A DNA stretch of 64,000 nt from the NCBI RefSeq assembly GCF_008711175.1, contig NZ_VWNF01000048.1, positions 62,001 through 126,000 on the forward strand, read 5' to 3'. The notes under the pieces were generated by a model, which did not search any database, was not told where the DNA came from, and saw only the letters and a program-made list of their open reading frames with translations. The translations under genes were made by a program, and so were the position numbers. Shown here in pieces: positions 31,661-39,653 of the stretch. Positions within the stretch are counted from its first letter, which is position 1, and each line of letters opens with the position of its first letter. The stretch comes from Nesterenkonia ebinurensis. GTDB lineage: Bacteria > Actinomycetota > Actinomycetes > Actinomycetales > Micrococcaceae.

Positions 31661-32056
31661 TCACTTTCGCTCATGGATCTCGATGACGTTCCCCTCCGGA
31701 TCAGAGAATGTAGCAGCCCTCCCGTACGGAACATCTTCCAGCGCGCCGACCGATACGCCACGGTCTCGCAACGCCGTCGCGGCGGCGACGACATCGGGCA
31801 CATCAATCACGTAGAACCAGTGCGGCTCGACGCTGCTCGTGTCCGCTCGCCCGGAATAGAGTGCCAATTCTACGCGTGGGCTCCCTGGAAACGCCAGGAA
31901 AGTGGCGTCATCAGTTTCGTCGTACGTCACCTCAAATCCCAAAATATCTCGATAGAACCGGACCATTTCCGCCAAGTTTCTGACGTAGACAAAAACGGTT
32001 GAGAGGCGTCCCTCAGCCACTGGGCCGCTGGGCCCAGCGGATATTGATTCTGTCAT
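31661..32056 (-). CDS. VOC family (glyoxalase/bleomycin resistance-like) protein
   Basis: A 131-residue protein with start at 32056 (MTESISAGPSGPVAEG). It folds as paired beta-alpha-beta-beta-beta units: FVYVRNLAEMVRFYRDILGF opens the first and ATFSDPEGNVIEIHE closes the second, where the final Glu is a usual metal ligand. VOC proteins include metal-dependent dioxygenases and antibiotic-binding proteins; the substrate cannot be inferred. It is flanked by the two 19-bp repeat copies, which suggests acquisition with mobile DNA. Confidence 0.85.
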   Translation of the reverse strand: MTESISAGPSGPVAEGRLSTVFVYVRNLAEMVRFYRDILGFEVTYDETDDATFLAFPGSPRVELALYSGRADTSSVEPHWFYVIDVPDVVAAATALRDRGVSVGALEDVPYGRAATFSDPEGNVIEIHERK

Positions 32057-32222
32057 CCCGACCACATCCTTTGAGTCATGTCGTTGGCGTTTCACCTTTG
32101 CGACGATAGGAGGAACTATGCTAGCTCAGCCTGCGGGGCCGAAGACGATCTCGGTGCGCAAGCCAACAGGGAAGGGTGATTCCAGTCCTCGAGTTCCCCT
32201 CGATCCCGTCACCCCCTGACGA

Positions 32223-32241
32223 CCCGACCGAACACGCAACT
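32223..32241. repeat. 19-bp repeat, copy 2
   Basis: An identical, same-direction copy of 31326-31344, lying just outside the left inverted end of the IS remnant. Together the two copies bracket the VOC gene. Confidence 0.85.
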
Positions 32242-32264
32242 GGATCACCTTTTCTGGCTTTTTC

Positions 32265-32749
32265 CAGATGAGGGTGTAGTACGGTCGGGTTGGTCTGTCG
32301 GCGCGTCGGTGACGGGAGGTCTTCGCCCGCGGCGGGGCCGCCCTGGTGGTGTCCTGACGCCACATGTGAGAGCACTCCGCGCACCGGTACCGGCGGACGG
32401 TGATCAGCAGGGTCGTGCGGCGCCACCCGAACGGAGCATGCGCCAGTTTCCGGATGACGGTGCCTCTCGGGATGCCCTGGCAGCCGCACCGGCGGCACCA
32501 ATCGTCCGGCTCCACGACCCGGCAGGCCAGCACCGCCCGGTCGGGTTCGAGTCGCTGGCCGGTGACCTCCAGACCGAGGTCGTTCAAGTGGGTGAAGGTC
32601 GTCAGGTCAGGGCTCGTGAAGGTAGCATCGGACACGTCGAGGTCTTTCGGATGGCTGGCGTAGGAACCTCCATCATCGAAAAACCTCGAGCCTCACCCCG
32701 GCACCGACGCGCCCACACCACAGCCAGCCCGCCGCTACACCCTCATCTG
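32265..32749 (-). mobile_element. Internally deleted ISL3-type insertion sequence
   Basis: CAGATGAGGGTGTAG at 32265-32279 is repeated in inverse orientation at 32735-32749, giving 15-bp perfect terminal inverted repeats around 485 bases. Between them lies the start of an ISL3-type transposase gene, so most of the element has been lost. No matching target duplication is visible outside the ends. Confidence 0.72.
32315..32635 (-). pseudogene. ISL3-family transposase, N-terminal fragment
   Basis: About 107 residues from MSDATFTSPDLTTFTHL are recognisable, including the zinc-binding region CRRCGC and YRCAECSHMWRQDTTRA of ISL3 transposases. After PRAKTSR the frame continues into unrelated sequence up to 32126, so the helix-turn-helix and DDE catalytic domain are missing. 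The element cannot move by itself. Confidence 0.82.
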
Positions 32750-32996
32750 CGAAGAATCGGATGATCAGTACCCGGCTTAGCCCAGTGAGTCGTTCAGGGA
32801 GCATCTTTGGCCAACCTGTCGAGCATTGCTCCCCGAACGTCTCATGCGCCTCAGGATGAGAGCTGAAAATGAGACATTGAGGGAGCAAGTTCCACCGCAT
32901 AACATCATTGGCTCCCCGAACGTCTCAGTCCCGCCGTACTCAGCAGAATCAGTGACAGCGCGCTATCGCTTCCTTCTAGGCCCCAGCTGTTGGGAC
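32750..32996. other. Gene-free stretch with inverted repeats before fabF
   Basis: No gene is seen. GCTCCCCGAACGTCTCAT at 32828-32845 faces ATGAGACATTGAGGGAGC at 32869-32886 (14 of 18 bases complementary), and GCTCCCCGAACGTCTCA recurs at 32911-32927. A partial GGGAGC also occurs near 32797. These look like ends of a second, largely deleted element. Confidence 0.5.
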
Positions 32997-34241
32997 TCAG
33001 TAGGTGCTAAAAGCCGCTACTGCGTTGTGTCCGCCGAAGCCGAAGCTGGAGCAGATCGCCACCTGATCACCCTGGCCGAGGTCTCGAGGGGTGCCGGAGA
33101 CCACGTCCAGGGGGATCTCTGGGTCCTGGTTCTCCAAGTTGATGGTCACCGGGGCCTTACGATCGGCCAGCGCTTTGACGGTGAACACGGACTCCACCGC
33201 GCCTGCGGCTCCCAGCAGGTGACCGGTCTGGGATTTGGTGGCCGAGACGCACACACTGTCCAGGTGGCTGCCGAAAACTGACTTCATGGCCACATATTCC
33301 GGAACATCGCCCAGCGGTGTGGAAGTCGCGTGTGCGTTGACGTGGGTGACGTCGGTGATCTCCACATCGGCAGAGGCCAGCGCCTTGCGCACCGCACGGG
33401 AAGCTCCCATTCCCTCCGGGTCCGGGGCAGTGATGTGATGGGCGTCTGAGGTGACTGCCCCGCCGGCCAGTTCTGCGTAGACGGTAGCGCCGCGGGCCTT
33501 GGCGTGCTCCTCAGTCTCGATGACCAGTGCGCCGGCGCCTTCTCCCATGACGAAGCCGTCGCGATCCACATCGTAGGGGCGGGAGGCTGCGGCCGGGTCG
33601 TCATTGCGCCGGGAGAGCGCCTGCATGTTCGCGAAGGCGGCCAGCGGCAGCGGGTGGATGGCGGCCTCGGTGCCGCCGGCCAGGACCACGTCTGCTTCAC
33701 CGGAGTTCAGCAGGTCCAGAGCCATGATGAGCGCCTCCACTCCGGAGGCGCAGGCGGAAACTGCGGTGCGGGCACCCGCTTGCGCGCCGAATTCCAGACT
33801 GATGGCACCGGCTGCCCCGTTGGGCATCAGCATCGGCACGGTCATCGGCAGCACGCGGCGCGGCCCCTTCTCGCGGAGGGTGTCCCAGGAGTTCAGCAGG
33901 GTCCAGACTCCGCCGATGCCGGTGGCGAAGCTGATTCCGACCCGCTCTCCGTCCAGTTCCGCATCGCTGAGCCCAGCATCCGCCCAAGCCTCCCGGGCGG
34001 CCACCATGCCCAGCTGGGTGGAGCGGTCCATTCGCCGGGTCTCCGGGCGGGAGAGCACCTCGGCCGGCTCCACTGCCACCTCAGCGGCGAAGGTGACCGG
34101 AAGCTCGTACTGCTGGACCCAGTCCTGCTGCAGAGTCTTTGCACCTGGGGTGCCGGCCAGGGCTGCCCGCCAGGTGCTGGGCACATCCCCGCCCAGCGGC
34201 GTGGTGGCACCGAGCCCAGTGATGACAAGACGGCGTGACAT
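32997..34241 (-). CDS. fabF: 3-oxoacyl-ACP synthase II (beta-ketoacyl-ACP synthase)
   Basis: A 414-residue condensing enzyme that elongates fatty acyl-ACP with malonyl-ACP. The catalytic cysteine is in VSACASG, the two histidines are in NAHATSTPLGD and KSQTGHLLGAAG, and the C-terminal glycine-rich CSSFGFGGHNA is intact. It is last in the fabD-fabH-acpP-fabF run. IS debris lies directly beyond its stop codon. Confidence 0.95.
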   Translation of the reverse strand: MSRRLVITGLGATTPLGGDVPSTWRAALAGTPGAKTLQQDWVQQYELPVTFAAEVAVEPAEVLSRPETRRMDRSTQLGMVAAREAWADAGLSDAELDGERVGISFATGIGGVWTLLNSWDTLREKGPRRVLPMTVPMLMPNGAAGAISLEFGAQAGARTAVSACASGVEALIMALDLLNSGEADVVLAGGTEAAIHPLPLAAFANMQALSRRNDDPAAASRPYDVDRDGFVMGEGAGALVIETEEHAKARGATVYAELAGGAVTSDAHHITAPDPEGMGASRAVRKALASADVEITDVTHVNAHATSTPLGDVPEYVAMKSVFGSHLDSVCVSATKSQTGHLLGAAGAVESVFTVKALADRKAPVTINLENQDPEIPLDVVSGTPRDLGQGDQVAICSSFGFGGHNAVAAFSTY

Positions 34242-34290
34242 GGAATTACCTCAATAACTGTACGGAGGGCGGGTCAGTCAGGAGCGGGCG

Positions 34291-34536
34291 TCAGCCGGCT
34301 GCGTTCGCAATATAGTCGACAGCGTCACCCACGGTGGTCAGATTCTTGACCTCCTCGTCGGGAATCTTCACGTCGAACTTCTCCTCAGCGTTGACCACGA
34401 TGGTCATCATGGAGATGGAATCGATGTCCAGGTCCTCGGTGAAGGATTTGTCCAGCTGGATCTCCTCAGTCTCCAGGCCGGTCTCCTCCTCAACGATCTC
34501 AGCGAGTCCGGCCAGGATTTCGTTCTTGTCAGCCAC
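34291..34536 (-). CDS. acpP: Acyl carrier protein
   Basis: An 81-residue acidic carrier protein. The phosphopantetheine attachment serine lies in EDLDIDSISMM (the usual Asp-Ser-Leu is Asp-Ser-Ile here). The four-helix pattern and the closing VDYIANA fit AcpP. It sits between fabH and fabF, 49 bases upstream of fabF and 57 downstream of fabH. Confidence 0.96.
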   Translation of the reverse strand: MADKNEILAGLAEIVEEETGLETEEIQLDKSFTEDLDIDSISMMTIVVNAEEKFDVKIPDEEVKNLTTVGDAVDYIANAAG

Positions 34537-34593
34537 TGCGGGCTCCTCTCATATGTTTTCGGTGTGGATGGTGAAAAATCGTGCGCCTCTAAC

Positions 34594-35646
34594 TTACGGG
34601 ATTCGGATGATTTGAGCACCGTAGACAAGCCCTGCGCCGAATCCTATTTGCAGGGCTAGCCCGCCGGATATCTCTGGGTTCTCCGCGCGCAGCCGGTGCA
34701 GGGCCAGCGGAATGGAGGCCGCGGAGGTGTTGCCGGCATCGACGATGTCGCGGCCGATGAGCACATGCTCGGGCAGCTTCAGCTGCTTGGCCAGCTCCTC
34801 GATGATCCGGATATTGGCCTGATGCGGGACGAAGGCCGCCAGGTCAGTGGTGCTGATTCCTGCTTTCTCCAGGGCCTGCTTGGCTACTTTGGCCATCTCC
34901 CAGACCGCCCAGCGGAACACGGTCTGTCCATCCTGGCGCAGGGTGGGCCAGAGCCGTTCCTCGGGGTCCAGCAGACGTGAGGCGTCCCCCGTGGTCTGGG
35001 CTTCGGAGAGCGCATCGCGCAGCCGCAGCAGGGAGCTGTCCATGGAGACCGCACCCCATTTCTCACCATTGGAGCCCAAGATCGACGCCGAGATGCCGGG
35101 TTCCTCAGAAGGGCCGACGACGACGGCCCCGGCCCCGTCACCGAGCAGGAAACTGATACTTCGCTCGTGGTTGTCGATGACATCGGAGAGCTTCTCCACG
35201 CCCACCACCAGCACCTTCTTGGCGTGGCCGGCCCGGACCAGCGCATCGGCTTGGCCGATGCCGTAGCAGTAGCCGGCGCAGGCTGCGGAGATGTCGTAGG
35301 CGGCAGCCGGGGTCGCCCCGATCCGATGTGCCAGGTCAGCGGCCGCCGAGGGTGTCTGGTAGGGGTGGGTGACCGTGGAGATCAGTACCGCTTCGATCTC
35401 TTCAGCAGAGGTGTCAGCATCGCGCAGAGCGTCCAGGGCTGCGCCCTCGGCCATATCCACTACGGAGACATCGGCAGGGGCGCGGCGCCGGGTGACGATG
35501 CCGGTGCGCTGTCGGATCCATTCGTCGGAGGAGTCGATCCACTGACAGATCTGTTCGTTGTCCACCACGGTGGAGGGGCGGTAGACGCCCAGGCCCAGCA
35601 CGGAGGTGGCCTGGACTGTGGTGGTGGGTTTCAGGGGTGCAGTCAC
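34594..35646 (-). CDS. fabH: 3-oxoacyl-ACP synthase III
   Basis: A 350-residue enzyme starting fatty acid synthesis by condensing acyl-CoA with malonyl-ACP. Triad residues are visible: Cys in ISAACAGYCYG, His in FVPHQANIRI and Asn in DAGNTSAASIP. It belongs to the type II fab operon and follows fabD by 16 bases. Confidence 0.95.
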   Translation of the reverse strand: MTAPLKPTTTVQATSVLGLGVYRPSTVVDNEQICQWIDSSDEWIRQRTGIVTRRRAPADVSVVDMAEGAALDALRDADTSAEEIEAVLISTVTHPYQTPSAAADLAHRIGATPAAAYDISAACAGYCYGIGQADALVRAGHAKKVLVVGVEKLSDVIDNHERSISFLLGDGAGAVVVGPSEEPGISASILGSNGEKWGAVSMDSSLLRLRDALSEAQTTGDASRLLDPEERLWPTLRQDGQTVFRWAVWEMAKVAKQALEKAGISTTDLAAFVPHQANIRIIEELAKQLKLPEHVLIGRDIVDAGNTSAASIPLALHRLRAENPEISGGLALQIGFGAGLVYGAQIIRIP

Positions 35647-35662
35647 GGTGGTCCCTCAGCTC

Positions 35663-36598
35663 TCAGGCGGTGTGATCGGCAATGAAGTCGCGGGCGGCGT
35701 CGAGGTCGGCCGGGGTCTTCACGGCCAGGGTTTTGGTGCCTTTCAGGCCGCGTTTGGCGAGTCCGGCCAGAGTACCGCCGGGCAGCAGCTCCAGGATGCC
35801 GGTGACACCAGCCTCGCGCATGGTCTCCATGCAGGCGTCCCAGCGCACCGGGCAGGTGACCTGGTCCACGATCTGCTCCAGCGCCTGGGCTCCGGTGCTC
35901 ACCGGGGCGCCGTCGCGGTTGGAGAGCAGCGTCACGGCAGGATCGGCCGGAGTCACAGTCTCAGCGGCGGTGGCGAGCTTCTGCCGGGCTTCGGCCATGT
36001 AGTGGGTGTGGAAGGCGCCGGCCACCTTCAGCGGGATCACACGTGCTTTGGCCGGCGGGTTCTGCGCCAGTTTGCCCAAGTCCTCCTGGTCTCCCGCTGC
36101 CACGATCTGGCCTGCGCCGTTGATATTGGCCGCAGAGAGCCCAGCCTGCTGGATGGCGGTGAGAACCTCGTCCTCTGCTCCGCCGAGCACTGCGGCCATT
36201 CCGGTGAGTTTGGCTGCGGCAGCCTCGGCCATGGCCCGGCCGCGGATCCCGATCAGCTGCATCGCAGTCTCATCGGTGAGAGCACCGGCCAGTGCCGCAG
36301 CGGGGATCTCGCCCACTGAGTGCCCGGCGATCAGCACCGAGTCCCCGTAGCCGGGCAGCTTATCCGGGGTCAGTCCCAGAGCACCGGCAGAGATCAGAGC
36401 TGCCGCGGCCAGCAGCGGCTGGGCGATGGCAGTGTCCCGGATAGTCTCCTCATCGGATTCAGCGCCGTGGGCGATGAGGTCGGTCCCGGCGAACCCGGAG
36501 TAGCGGGTCAGATGGTCGGCGGTCTGCTCGAACTCCAGCCACGGCTGGAGCATTCCTGGGGTCTGGGAACCTTGTCCTGGGCATACGATCGCTAGCAC
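35663..36598 (-). CDS. fabD: Malonyl-CoA:ACP transacylase
   Basis: A 311-residue enzyme loading malonate onto ACP. The nucleophile serine is in AGHSVGEIPA and the opening LAIVCPGQGSQTPGM is characteristic. His in GAFHTHYM completes the active site. It is the first gene of the fab operon; a 17-bp inverted repeat 69 bases upstream matches one in front of the neighbouring regulator gene. Confidence 0.95.
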   Translation of the reverse strand: MLAIVCPGQGSQTPGMLQPWLEFEQTADHLTRYSGFAGTDLIAHGAESDEETIRDTAIAQPLLAAAALISAGALGLTPDKLPGYGDSVLIAGHSVGEIPAAALAGALTDETAMQLIGIRGRAMAEAAAAKLTGMAAVLGGAEDEVLTAIQQAGLSAANINGAGQIVAAGDQEDLGKLAQNPPAKARVIPLKVAGAFHTHYMAEARQKLATAAETVTPADPAVTLLSNRDGAPVSTGAQALEQIVDQVTCPVRWDACMETMREAGVTGILELLPGGTLAGLAKRGLKGTKTLAVKTPADLDAARDFIADHTA

Positions 36599-36666
36599 AG
36601 TCTCAACCTTTCCATCTGGGCCCGGTCGGCACCCTCATGCGGGCAGACCACATCATCGAGGTGAAC

Positions 36667-36683
36667 TTGTAGATACCCTACAA
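36667..36683. promoter_or_regulatory. 17-bp inverted repeat, candidate FasR-like operator upstream of fabD
   Basis: TTGTAG-ATACC-CTACAA is a perfect 6-5-6 inverted repeat in the 147-base gap between the PucR-type regulator gene and fabD. A near-identical element (TTGTGG-AGTGT-CTACAA) lies upstream of the regulator gene itself. The pairing suggests one regulator binding both. Confidence 0.7.
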
Positions 36684-36745
36684 TCGGTGACCTGGCCCGC
36701 CCAGCCGCGGTGCACCTGCACGGGGCCCTGCTGTCAGGGGGCCGC

Positions 36746-37921
36746 TCACAGTCTGCCCAGTGCAAGGGCGGTCTGGAGCACATAGGCGTCGCGGGGCTCC
36801 ATGGGGTCCCAGCCGGTGACCTCTGTGATCCGCTTCAGCCGGTAGCGCACGGTATTGGTATGCACGTAGAGCTCGCGGGCGGTGGCTTCCAGGGAATGAC
36901 CAGCGTTGACGTAGCAGTCCACAGTCTCCAGCAGCCCGTGCCCGGCCTCTTCCAGTGGGGTGTAGATCCCGCTGGTGAGGGCTTCCTTAGCGTGCGGGTC
37001 CCCGGCCAGTGCGCGTTCGGGCAGCAGCTCCTGGGCGGCAGTGGGCTGCGGCGCCCTGGACCAGGCAGGCGCTGCGGAGTAGCCGACGAAAGCTGACTGG
37101 GCGCAGCGTGAGGCCTGGGCGAGCGGGCCTTCGGTCTCGGCGTAGACCACTGGACCCTCACCGAAGTGCGGGAGGATGCGCTGGAGTCCGTTCTGCAGGG
37201 TGGTGACCCCGCCCAGCAGCAGGATCAGCCGGTCGCCCTGAACGCCTACTACCGCATCGGCGGCGAAGCGGATGCACTGCCGGCGCAGATGGCTCAGGTA
37301 GACGGCGTCGACCTGCTCCGGGGCAGCGCCGACTATCACCACTACTCCGGTACTGGACTGCCAGCCCACTGCGGCAGCCCGGGAGGCGATCTGCTCTCCG
37401 GGCTCACCGCGCAGTACGGCGTCCACCAAGAGTGCTTCGAGCCGGGAGTCCCAGGCGCCGCGGGACTCAGCGGCTCTGGCGTAGACATCAGCGATGGCGA
37501 AGGCGACTTCGCGGGAGTAGCGAAGCACTGCCTCGAGCATCAGCGACCGGTCGGCCTCGGGCATCAGTCCGGGCAGCCGGGCCTCCACGGCCTCCACGAT
37601 GGTGCGGATCAGCTGCAGGGCGCGCTGCAGGCTGATGGTGCGCATCAGGTCGGTGGGAGCAGGGCCCAGCAGCTCATTGACCAGTGGCAGCGAGCGGGCG
37701 GCGGGGTCCTGCAGCCAGTTGGCCAACCCTACGATGCCGCGCTGGGCGATCAGCCGCAGGGAGGCCCGTTCCTCAGTGCTGAGCTGCTTGTACCAGGGCA
37801 GCTGCTGCTCCAGGTGCTGGCCGACCTCAGTGGTGAGCTGCCCGGTATTGCCGCGCAGCACCTCCAGTGCTTCTTCGGAGACAGTCACCGCAGCGGGCAG
37901 ACGACCTGTGTCGACACTCAT
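36746..37921 (-). CDS. fasR: PucR/CdaR-type transcriptional regulator of fatty acid synthesis
   Basis: A 391-residue regulator. The central GGDEF-like CdaR region spans about residues 150-300 and the C-terminal PucR helix-turn-helix is clear: SLEATARELYVHTNTVRYRLKRI. Position directly upstream of fabD matches the FasR/FabR activators of fatty acid genes in Streptomyces and Corynebacterium. The symbol follows that context. The inverted repeat 17 bases upstream of its start implies self-regulation. Confidence 0.82.
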   Translation of the reverse strand: MSVDTGRLPAAVTVSEEALEVLRGNTGQLTTEVGQHLEQQLPWYKQLSTEERASLRLIAQRGIVGLANWLQDPAARSLPLVNELLGPAPTDLMRTISLQRALQLIRTIVEAVEARLPGLMPEADRSLMLEAVLRYSREVAFAIADVYARAAESRGAWDSRLEALLVDAVLRGEPGEQIASRAAAVGWQSSTGVVVIVGAAPEQVDAVYLSHLRRQCIRFAADAVVGVQGDRLILLLGGVTTLQNGLQRILPHFGEGPVVYAETEGPLAQASRCAQSAFVGYSAAPAWSRAPQPTAAQELLPERALAGDPHAKEALTSGIYTPLEEAGHGLLETVDCYVNAGHSLEATARELYVHTNTVRYRLKRITEVTGWDPMEPRDAYVLQTALALGRL

Positions 37922-37937
37922 AAGGACCGAGCTTACG

Positions 37938-37954
37938 TTGTGGAGTGTCTACAA
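37938..37954. promoter_or_regulatory. 17-bp inverted repeat upstream of the fab regulator gene
   Basis: TTGTGG-AGTGT-CTACAA has the same 6-5-6 layout as the fabD site, with a single arm mismatch. It begins 17 bases before the regulator's ATG, a position suited to autoregulation. Confidence 0.65.
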
Positions 37955-37979
37955 ACCAAAGGGTCATGGAGCAGACCCC

Positions 37980-38495
37980 TCACACTGCTTGACTGAGCCA
38001 GCGGACAGGCGCACCTTCGGCAGCATGCCGGAAGGGTTCGAGCTCCTCGTCCCAGGCCTCACCGAGGGCCAGGGAGAGCTCCTGGTACATCACTGAGGGG
38101 TCACCGGCGCCGAGTTCGTAGGCGTAGCGGATACGGTCTTCGGAGACCATGATGTTGCCGGCGGTATCAATGGTGGCGTGGAAGATGCCGAGCTCGGGGG
38201 TGTGAGACCAGCGGGAGCCTTCTGCCCCGGGGCTGGGGTCCTCGGTGACCTCGAAGCGCAGATGGCCCAGCTGGCGCAGTGCGGAGGCGAGCTTGGCGCC
38301 GAGTCCCTGTGCTCCGGTCCAGGTCAGCTCGGCGCGGTGAGTACCGGGGGCGGCAGGCTGTTCGGTCCAGGTGAAGCTGACCCTGGCGTCTACAACTGAC
38401 GCCACTGCCCATTCGACGTGCGGGCAGAGCGCGCTGGGAGCCGAGTGGATGTGCAGGACACCCCTGGCTGCGTAATTCGACATTTCATCCTCCAC
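37980..38495 (-). CDS. DUF3145 family protein
   Basis: A 171-residue actinobacterial protein of unknown function, usually found near the fab genes. Features include RGVLHIHSAPSALCPHVEWA at the start, LRFEVTEDPSPGAEGSRW in the middle and a C-terminal DEELEPFRHAAEGAPVRWL. The ORF is complete with an AGGATG context at its start. It is upstream of the regulator gene on the same strand, with a 58-base gap. Confidence 0.88.
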   Translation of the reverse strand: MEDEMSNYAARGVLHIHSAPSALCPHVEWAVASVVDARVSFTWTEQPAAPGTHRAELTWTGAQGLGAKLASALRQLGHLRFEVTEDPSPGAEGSRWSHTPELGIFHATIDTAGNIMVSEDRIRYAYELGAGDPSVMYQELSLALGEAWDEELEPFRHAAEGAPVRWLSQAV

Positions 38496-38669
38496 AGTTC
38501 AGTTGCGTCTCGGTACGTCTTCCCCTACGACCGGGCGCAATCCTTCTGCGGTGGATATGAGTACAGCTTAACAGGTGTCTGCTGATTTCGCCCTTTAGGC
38601 GCGAAGGCAGCTGCCATGCTGCCGTGTCGGGGAGCCAGCAGGCCGCGTGGACCTGCCGCCGGGACAAGC

Positions 38670-39596
38670 TCAGGCTCTAGGGTGGGCTTGGGCATAAGCC
38701 TTAGCCAGGCGGTCTGCAGAGACATGGGTGTAGATCTGGGTGGTGGCCAGGGATGAGTGGCCCAGCAGCTCCTGGACGGCACGCAGGTCCGCCCCACCGT
38801 CGAGCAGGTGGGTGGCTGCGGTGTGCCGCAGCGCGTGCGGCCCGCGGGCGGATGTGGTGCCCAGCGCCTCCAGAGCGGTGTCCACCACTTTGCGGACCAC
38901 CCGGACGTCAATGCGAGCACCGCGCTGCCCCAGAAAGAGCGCGACACCGCCCGACTCGCCCGAGAGCAACCCCCTGGCCTCATCGGTCCAGCGCTGCAAT
39001 GCCTGCTGGGCCGGAATCCCGAAGGGCACCATGCGTTCTTTTCGGCCTTTGCCGAGAACCCGCAACAGCCGTCGCTCAGCGTCCGCTGAGTCCAGGTTGA
39101 GCCCGGCCAGTTCAGAGACTCGAATCCCGGTGGCGTAGAGCAGCTCGATGATCGCCTCGTCGCGCACGGCCACAGCCCAGCCGATCGGGTCTTCATCGCG
39201 GATCCGCTCATAGGCCTCGCGCATCTGTCGAGCAGCCTCGGTGAGTTCCCCCACATGACTAGCCTGCAGCACATCAGGCAAGTGGGAACCGCGTGAGGCT
39301 GACTTGAGCCTGACAGCGGGGTCCTCTTTGAGGTGACCGCGCTTATGCGCCCAGGCGGTCAACGCCCTGGCGGAGGCGGTCTTGCGGTTCAATGTGCTGC
39401 GGGACAGTCCGGAGGAATGCAGTTCGGCGAGCCAAGTGCGCAGATGCGCTAGCCGCAGATTCTTCAGCCCACGCGCATGCTCGCTCAGCTGAGCCAGGTC
39501 ACTGGTGTATCCGCGCACGGTGTGCTCAGACAGCCGCCGCTCATCGCGCAGATGCGCAGCGAACTCCTCCACCAGCGGGTCGTTCAGCTCCTCCAT
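38670..39596 (-). CDS. xerC: Tyrosine recombinase XerC
   Basis: A 308-residue site-specific recombinase that resolves chromosome dimers at dif with XerD. The N-terminal core-binding domain (1-110) and the catalytic domain are complete: Arg in ATGIRVSELAGL, HALRHTAATHL (His and Arg), LGHSSL (His) and the tyrosine in TQIYTHV. The order comM-dprA-xerC is conserved in actinobacteria, so this is the housekeeping enzyme and not an integrase of the nearby island. A 34-residue insertion between core and catalytic parts is unusual. Confidence 0.93.
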   Translation of the reverse strand: MEELNDPLVEEFAAHLRDERRLSEHTVRGYTSDLAQLSEHARGLKNLRLAHLRTWLAELHSSGLSRSTLNRKTASARALTAWAHKRGHLKEDPAVRLKSASRGSHLPDVLQASHVGELTEAARQMREAYERIRDEDPIGWAVAVRDEAIIELLYATGIRVSELAGLNLDSADAERRLLRVLGKGRKERMVPFGIPAQQALQRWTDEARGLLSGESGGVALFLGQRGARIDVRVVRKVVDTALEALGTTSARGPHALRHTAATHLLDGGADLRAVQELLGHSSLATTQIYTHVSADRLAKAYAQAHPRA

Positions 39597-39653
39597 AGCC
39601 CGAAGTCTAGGTCAGCATGACCGCACAATGGTGGAGCTTCGAACACCGGGGCG

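Noticed and set aside
38670-39596. XerC as the integrase of the island
   Set aside because: It lies in the conserved comM-dprA-xerC order and on the backbone side of the junction, so it is the housekeeping recombinase.
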